Virus record (IMG/VR): IMGVR_UViG_3300042485_001870
Location: 1 to 64,000 of that record
Strand: one strand, 5' to 3'
Length of the DNA stretch: 64,000 nt
Source of the DNA: a virus
Positions 59,896-64,000 of this stretch are shown one piece after another (position 1 is the stretch's first letter; the number at the start of each line of letters is the position of its first letter). A program made the translations under genes and the position numbers. Under the pieces are notes generated by a model. That model made no database searches. It saw nothing but the letters and a program-made list of their open reading frames with translations, and was not told the DNA's origin.

Positions 59896-60119
59896 TATTT
59901 TTTGTTTTTGAAATAATCTTTATCTAATTCCCCGCCGTCCATTTTATTGGGGTAAACAAGTATGTCTGTGTCGTAAAAGTTCCTAACCATACCGTTGTGC
60001 TGTAATATGACTTTCCAAACAGTGTTGATTTCGGTTCCGTAGTCAATCCAAGCGATTGCTTTTCCTTTACCAAGAGGGGTTTCGACATCTATAATATTTT
60101 TAAGTTCGTGAATATACAT
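59895..60119 (-). CDS. Small hypothetical protein next to SSB
   Basis: 74 residues, beta-rich first half (IDVETPLGKGKAIAWIDYGTEINTVWKVI). The pattern of a small SH3-like barrel is possible. Start and stop overlap both neighbours by one base. Its place between SSB and the basic peptide suggests a DNA-replication helper. Confidence 0.6.
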   Translation of the reverse strand: MYIHELKNIIDVETPLGKGKAIAWIDYGTEINTVWKVILQHNGMVRNFYDTDILVYPNKMDGGELDKDYFKNKK

Positions 60120-60460
60120 TAAAAATTGTTTTCTTCTTTATTACTACTTGATAATAATTGTATTGTTGATACTCTACAATGTAATTGAGGAACGGTTTCG
60201 TTTGTCTTATTGTTTTGATAAGACTTTGCTTCAGGCTTACCTTCTGTATAAACTAGCGTTCCTTTCTTTAAATAGTTGGATACATTAAGTTTATCTGTCC
60301 AGTAGGCGCAAGAAACCCAAGTTGTTCTTTCGGTATCTTCTCCTTGTTGGTTTTTAAATTTTTCGCTGTAAGCTACTGAAAAATTAATTACACTTTTACC
60401 ATTGACATTGTTTACGACTGCGTCTTGTCCTAATCTTCCGATTACAGAAATTCTAATCAT
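60119..60460 (-). CDS. ssb: Single-stranded DNA-binding protein
   Basis: 113 residues, one OB fold. MIRISVIGRLGQDAVV, INFSVAYSEKF, TTWVSCAYWTDKL and KKGTLVYTEGKPEAKSY follow the SSB pattern. The acidic end EENNF replaces the usual DDDIPF tip that recruits partner enzymes. It protects single strands during phage replication. It lies between the primase-helicase gene and a small gene that it overlaps by one base. Confidence 0.88.
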   Translation of the reverse strand: MIRISVIGRLGQDAVVNNVNGKSVINFSVAYSEKFKNQQGEDTERTTWVSCAYWTDKLNVSNYLKKGTLVYTEGKPEAKSYQNNKTNETVPQLHCRVSTIQLLSSSNKEENNF

Positions 60461-60476
60461 TGTTTTTGTTTTTATA

Positions 60477-62336
60477 TTAAAAATTTACATCTTCTCCGTT
60501 GTCATCCTTATAAGGTACCCAATTATCAAATGTCTTTTGAACTGCCACATCTGGTCTTAAAATTATATTTTTATCGTTTATAATCTTCTGCAATGAATCC
60601 AATCCATTGAATAAAAACCTTCTAGTTTGGAAAAACATTTGGAACAAAATAAAGCCTTTTTTACCAACAATCTTTTGCCTTCTTATTTTTTTACTATGAA
60701 ATTCACATGATGGGTTTTGCGGGTCTGTTTGCGCAAATGGTCTATGATACACAAGGATATTATCCATCTTATTATTCCACATAGCTCCATCGGTTAAATC
60801 AAATACATCAGGACATGGATAGTTACCATCGGCTGCTTTTTGCATTTTTGTTGGATGCGCAATTATCCAAAAGAAAATATTGTTTATTTGAGAAAATCTT
60901 GAAAACACTGACAATACCCACTCCAAATACTTATCACTTCTTTGAAACTTTTGATATTCGTTTGTCAATTGGTTAAACGGGTCAATATCAACACCATCAA
61001 CATTCTCCTTAACAATTAATTCTAAAAATACTTCCATTATGTATTGTGGCGTAGGTGATACATCCTTTGGGTAAACATAAAATACATGATGACAAACCAA
61101 GTCATAAACATACTCGTACACTTGCTTACTTGGTCTATGTGGATTTGCAGGGCTACAATCGCATCCTAATATTATCTCAACAAAGTCGTGGTAATATTCT
61201 TCAGGTGGATTATCCTCTGGCGAGAATGTAGCAAACTTCTCTCCGTACAACATAATCCTCATTGCTTGATACCATTTTTTAAATGAAGATTTACCATAGT
61301 TCCCTATTCCTGTAAGTACGGTAATTTCCCCTCTCTTTGGTTTAAATCTTTCATCTAATTCAGGAACTCCAATACCATCAACCCTAGCATACCCTTCATC
61401 ATAAATTTTTAACGCCTGCTCTTTTACATCAATTCCGTAAATAACATCCTTCAACTTTAACCCTTCATCAAATACAGCTTTTTCAACTTCAACTTCCCTT
61501 CTTGAAACTTTATCTACCAAGATTTCTTTGTCAAAAGATGCGCTACCAAAATTACCCGAATTAGCTTTATATGCTGAACGAATTGCCCTATTAGCTTCGT
61601 TTTTTGTAAACTCTGAATTAGTTAAAAACTCGCTGTGAATCATTGAATTAGCGGTCATTTCATTAATCCCAAAACGGCAACAAGCTGATGCTAATTTAAA
61701 AATAAAATTATTCCTTTCTCCTGTTACAAAAGCCTCGTTTTTATTTGAAAGCCAAGTAACGATATTTTTAAAAATCTTTTCGTCATCATCATTCTTTTCA
61801 TAAACGACAACCTTCTCTGTTTTCTTAATTTTCTTAAATACTTCAGCATTTTCGTTTATGTAAATTTCGGTGTCATAACTTTCATAACAAACCCGACTTA
61901 CATTAATCCCGCTTCGGTCAATTTCAGGGAAAACTTCTTGCAAAGCTTGAAAGTGTTCTCTATGCTTTGCTCCATTAGCTATTTTTACCAATGCCTTCAA
62001 TCCATTTCCAGAAGGACTAATCCAACAAGCATAAACAAACGGATTTGATATTATTTCGGTTTGCTTTTCCCTTAATTCAAAGATATTGTCAAAATCAAGC
62101 ACAACAAAACCACTATGTTGAATTAATTGGGCATCAGTTCTATCTGCTCCAAATTTTCCACTAAAACAAATGGATGGAAGGTTTAATTTTATCTTATTTG
62201 CCTTCTCTTTATCAATCGTTTTTCTAATTTCCTCTACTGTTGTTTTACTTTTACCTTGCTGTATCCTATTTAGCGCAGCTTCAACTGAAATGTAATTTGG
62301 TTCTTTTGAAAAAATGTTCTTAAAAATGGTAATCAT
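60477..62336 (-). CDS. Primase-helicase (BT4734/VirE-N domain plus DnaB/RecA-like ATPase)
   Basis: 619 residues. The N-terminal 130 residues match the BT4734/VirE_N type (GKFGADRTDAQLIQHSGFVVLDFDNI in part, then CWISPSGNGLKALV), a Bacteroidetes-typical primase-related domain. Residues 195-265 hold a helical PriCT-like region. The ATPase domain has Walker A GIGNYGKSS near 335 and Walker B VDGVDIDPFNQL near 448, followed by IIAHPTKMQ and a switch region. It probably opens and primes the fork. Its gene is four bases from the replication initiator's. Confidence 0.85.
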   Translation of the reverse strand: MITIFKNIFSKEPNYISVEAALNRIQQGKSKTTVEEIRKTIDKEKANKIKLNLPSICFSGKFGADRTDAQLIQHSGFVVLDFDNIFELREKQTEIISNPFVYACWISPSGNGLKALVKIANGAKHREHFQALQEVFPEIDRSGINVSRVCYESYDTEIYINENAEVFKKIKKTEKVVVYEKNDDDEKIFKNIVTWLSNKNEAFVTGERNNFIFKLASACCRFGINEMTANSMIHSEFLTNSEFTKNEANRAIRSAYKANSGNFGSASFDKEILVDKVSRREVEVEKAVFDEGLKLKDVIYGIDVKEQALKIYDEGYARVDGIGVPELDERFKPKRGEITVLTGIGNYGKSSFKKWYQAMRIMLYGEKFATFSPEDNPPEEYYHDFVEIILGCDCSPANPHRPSKQVYEYVYDLVCHHVFYVYPKDVSPTPQYIMEVFLELIVKENVDGVDIDPFNQLTNEYQKFQRSDKYLEWVLSVFSRFSQINNIFFWIIAHPTKMQKAADGNYPCPDVFDLTDGAMWNNKMDNILVYHRPFAQTDPQNPSCEFHSKKIRRQKIVGKKGFILFQMFFQTRRFLFNGLDSLQKIINDKNIILRPDVAVQKTFDNWVPYKDDNGEDVNF

Positions 62337-62339
62337 CGT

Positions 62340-63014
62340 TTATATTGGTTTAAAGGCGTTTCTAGCGTTTTCTAATTCGTTCTGATATTTATTACTAATC
62401 TTGGAAGAAGATGGCTGCATTGGCTTCTTTACGGCATCCACAACCCATCTCTTAATAGTTAGGTAATCTGATTTTGTTTTATAGGATTTTTCAACTTTAT
62501 AGGAAGAAAGAAAATCAAAACATTTCTGAACAATATCTTCCCCAAATTCTAAATCAAGTTTTATTTTTTCTTTTTCAAGCAAAGAAATATTATGCCTGTA
62601 TTTTATTTCCTTTATTTCCTTTCCTTTCCTTTCCTTTATAGCATTACTATCGGATTGCGGTTGCAATGCGTTCGCATTATTCCATCTCTTATTAGCTGAT
62701 TCTCTTGCTTTTATGCTTTTATCATTTCTTTCATCTAGTCTTTTTTGTACTGATAGACTTCCAAATGTATTAACATCAAAAACAAATAAATCAAAATCAT
62801 TTATTACAGAAAAAACAGTGTCGCTATCTGACCTTAAATCATACGCAATACCATCGTAATCCAATCGCAATGCGTTCGCATTATTATATAAATCTTCAAC
62901 TATAGACCAAAACACGCCATATCCTTGCATGCCATGTTTTCTAATAAGCCTTTTTATCTTTTCGTCATTACGAGCATTATAGTCGTGAGAAAAGTAGAAT
63001 GTGTCTTTTGGCAT
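62340..63014 (-). CDS. Replication initiator / helicase-loader-like protein
   Basis: 224 residues. The first 90 residues (FSHDYNARNDEKIKRLIRKHGMQGYGVFWSIVEDLYNNA in part) belong to the Lin1244/Lin1753-type winged-helix family (DUF4373) found in phage replisome organisers. A middle linker is built of repeats (KERKGKEIKEIKY; NNANAL twice), and the C-terminus (about 150-224) is the helical loader region. DNA repeats inside this gene (62663-62681 and 62867-62885) could be its binding sites. It lies ten bases behind the Cro-like gene. Confidence 0.75.
   Translation of the reverse strand: MPKDTFYFSHDYNARNDEKIKRLIRKHGMQGYGVFWSIVEDLYNNANALRLDYDGIAYDLRSDSDTVFSVINDFDLFVFDVNTFGSLSVQKRLDERNDKSIKARESANKRWNNANALQPQSDSNAIKERKGKEIKEIKYRHNISLLEKEKIKLDLEFGEDIVQKCFDFLSSYKVEKSYKTKSDYLTIKRWVVDAVKKPMQPSSSKISNKYQNELENARNAFKPI
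62603..62639 (-). repeat. Pentanucleotide tract in the initiator gene
   Basis: Five TTTCC units plus two TTTA interruptions. On the coding strand this is a GGAAA tract that encodes the Lys/Glu-rich linker. Gain or loss of one five-base unit would shift the frame, so the tract is a possible slippage site. Confidence 0.7.
62663..62885 (-). repeat. Pair of 19-bp repeats, possible origin iterons
   Basis: GCAATGCGTTCGCATTATT occurs at 62663-62681 and again at 62867-62885, identical, each with the inverted repeat AATGCG-TT-CGCATT. They lie inside the initiator gene about 204 bp apart and account for the duplicated NNANAL peptide. Phage initiators such as lambda O have origin iterons within their own gene. 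Confidence 0.5.
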
Positions 63015-63023
63015 TTTATATGC

Positions 63024-63221
63024 TTAATCGTTAATAAAATCGGTTTTCAACGCCTCGTTAATACGAGTTATTTCGGCATCGGTAAATAATAATTTACCTT
63101 GCATCTTTCGTGATAATTCCGATTCTGGGATTTTAGCATTTAGTGATAACCACCTTTGTGTACGCCCATCTAAAGCCTCTTTAATTCTCTCGTGGAGTCT
63201 TAATTCAGTTTTGATTTCCAT
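63024..63221 (-). CDS. Cro-like small regulator (helix-turn-helix)
   Basis: 65 residues. WLSLNAKIPESELSRKMQGK (residues 23-42) has the spacing of a helix-turn-helix of the XRE/Cro type, with the recognition helix at SELSRKMQGK. It is the first gene of the leftward replication transcript, directly after the divergent promoter pair, so it may bind between the promoters and set the early switch. Too short for a full lambda-type repressor. Confidence 0.65.
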   Translation of the reverse strand: MEIKTELRLHERIKEALDGRTQRWLSLNAKIPESELSRKMQGKLLFTDAEITRINEALKTDFIND

Positions 63222-63246
63222 AAATTTGTTTTTGATTATTGAGGAA

Positions 63247-63277
63247 CAAAAATAGTCTTATTTTTTACATCCCCAAA
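63247..63277 (-). promoter_or_regulatory. Leftward promoter for the replication genes
   Basis: Read on the - strand, TTTG (63274-63277), exactly 19 nt, then TATTTTTG (63247-63254). This is the best consensus promoter in the window, 25 bases before the start of the Cro-like gene. Confidence 0.75.
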
Positions 63278-63303
63278 TATTTTTAACTTTTTTTTAAAAT
63301 TAT

Positions 63304-63333
63304 TTTGTGTTTTAATTAAATTAATTATCTTTG
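63304..63333 (+). promoter_or_regulatory. Rightward promoter opposite the replication promoter
   Basis: TTTG (63304-63307), 18 nt, then TATCTTTG (63326-63333). It lies 20 bases before ATG 63354. Only 26 bases separate its -33 box from that of the leftward promoter, so one regulator could control both. Confidence 0.65.
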
Positions 63334-63353
63334 CTAAAACATTAAAACAAAAA

Positions 63354-63587
63354 ATGAGTCAAAAATTACAGGTGCTTAATCACCTTAAAAAAGCAACCCT
63401 AACACCATTAGTGGCATTAAGAAATTATGGTACATTTAGATTAGCGGCTATTATATTTAATCTTCGTGATGAAGGTTATATAATTGAAACTAATAGCACT
63501 AATGTAGGTACAAAGAAAAAACCTAAATATGTAGCTAATTATAAATTGATTACGGCAGAGCAAAATAATAAACAAGATGGCATATAG
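63354..63587 (+). CDS. Winged helix-turn-helix protein (HTH_39-like)
   Basis: 77 residues. KLQVLNHLKKATLTPLVAL, RLAAIIFNLRDEGYII and a final beta wing (KPKYVANYKLI) match the small winged-helix proteins (HTH_39 type) common near replication genes of Bacteroidetes phages. It is the first gene of the rightward transcript and overlaps the next gene by 11 bases. A regulator or a replication helper. Confidence 0.75.
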   Translation: MSQKLQVLNHLKKATLTPLVALRNYGTFRLAAIIFNLRDEGYIIETNSTNVGTKKKPKYVANYKLITAEQNNKQDGI

Positions 63588-64000
63588 TACAATAATAGTT
63601 AAGAAAAAACAACTTAAATGTGGTTGTTATGATTACAACTTTAGCAAGAGCAGATGTAAAAAACACGCAACACTTGAGGATACAGCTAATAGAATAATAA
63701 AATATAGGCACGAAAATATAAAAGAAGATAAAGAGCAATTATGGGATTGGTTTAAAGAAAAAAGAAAAGAAATGAAGGGAGTATGTTCTAATTGCAATAA
63801 TCCATCATCAAAAAAAGATGATGAAAAATTTCACTACAGCATAGCGCATATATTGCCAAAAAGATTATTCCCATCGGTAGCCACGCATCCGGACAATTGG
63901 ATTGAACTTTGTTTTTGGGGCAATAGTTGCCATACTAATTTTGATAACAGTGTAATTGACCTTATAGATATGAATTGCTTTGATGAAATAATAGAAAAAT
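63577..64000 (+). CDS. HNH-type nuclease or zinc protein, cut by the window end
   Basis: The frame starts at ATG 63577, overlapping the preceding gene by 11 bases, and is still open at the window edge (141 codons). It has C-x-x-C (CSNC, about residue 70), then AHILPKRLFP, then HPDNWIELCFWGNSCHTNFD, which follow the layout of an HNH nuclease with zinc-binding cysteines (the His of AHI and the Asn/His of the NW-CH segment as catalytic residues). Four earlier Cys/His (KCGCYDY, RCKKH) may form another small zinc site. It could be a homing or DNA-processing nuclease. The C-terminus is not in the window. Confidence 0.72.
   Translation, partial: MAYSTIIVKKKQLKCGCYDYNFSKSRCKKHATLEDTANRIIKYRHENIKEDKEQLWDWFKEKRKEMKGVCSNCNNPSSKKDDEKFHYSIAHILPKRLFPSVATHPDNWIELCFWGNSCHTNFDNSVIDLIDMNCFDEIIEK

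Noticed and set aside
1-64000. tRNA genes, integrase, transposase or insertion sequence
   Set aside because: No cloverleaf with a T-loop (GGTTCRANTCC), no tyrosine or serine recombinase and no DDE transposase frame was seen. A tRNA scan program was not available, so a degenerate tRNA cannot be excluded.
63577-64000. Full terminase-linked HNH packaging nuclease
   Set aside because: It lies far from terL and on the opposite strand, next to regulatory genes, so a packaging role has no support.

Overview
The window is a 64 kb stretch of a tailed-phage genome whose host is almost certainly a member of the Bacteroidetes. The evidence is AT-rich DNA, several promoters of the Bacteroidetes type (TTTG/TTTA, 18-22 nt, TAnnTTTG), A-rich leaders in place of Shine-Dalgarno sequences, a primase-helicase with a BT4734/VirE-N type N-terminus, and a DUF932 protein. 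No integrase, tape-measure, tail-sheath or tail-tube gene was seen. The virion set (portal, HK97-type capsid protein, ferritin-like protein, three small adaptor/ring candidates, a 1180-residue stabilisation/muzzle-like protein, T7-like internal proteins) suggests a short-tailed phage distantly like the crAss/T7/P22 body plan. That relationship is inferred from architecture only.

Layout. (1) 1-680: a putative structured RNA leader behind a clear promoter. (2) 681-6953 (+): an early block of about 23 small, mostly unrecognised genes plus a DUF932 gene. Three hammerhead-type self-cleaving ribozyme candidates (891-958, 2152-2210, 3757-3843) lie between genes, and each contains the stop codon of the gene before it. 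(3) 6962-10873 (-): lysis and membrane block with M15 endolysin, holin-like and spanin-like proteins, then a phosphoesterase and an acetyltransferase. (4) 10980-15203 (+): methyltransferase, glycosyltransferase, a GT4 + O-heptosyltransferase fusion, and an FkbM methyltransferase. (5) 15200-17908 (-): a sulfation cassette (GT9-like transferase, sulfotransferase, APS kinase, nucleotidyltransferase, DUF2061). (6) 17975-27785 (-): tail fibre module with a 2249-residue fibre and an Asp-box protein. (7) 27886-34274 (-): capsid module. (8) 34348-39985 (-): eight glycan genes between portal and terminase, including a GDP-mannose 3,5-epimerase and a GT11 fucosyltransferase-like enzyme. (9) 39985-59416 (-): terminase, a 2524-residue giant protein, internal/ejection proteins and tail adaptors. 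(10) 59484-63221 (-): GroES, SSB, primase-helicase, replication initiator and a Cro-like regulator. Divergent promoters at 63247-63333 then lead into + strand genes that run off the window.

How it works together (inference). From the divergent promoters at 63.2-63.3 kb the replication genes run leftward and early genes run rightward. The early small-gene transcript may be cut by ribozymes into separate mRNAs. Late transcription passes through terminase, portal and capsid, with terminators after the capsid and fibre-proximal genes. Thirteen or more glycan-related genes flank the fibre and head modules: eight glycosyltransferases, four methyltransferases, one epimerase and a PAPS-type sulfation set. 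The simplest reading is that the phage decorates its own virion, especially the Ser/Thr-rich trimeric-adhesin-like fibre, with methylated and sulfated sugars. Host surface modification is the main alternative.
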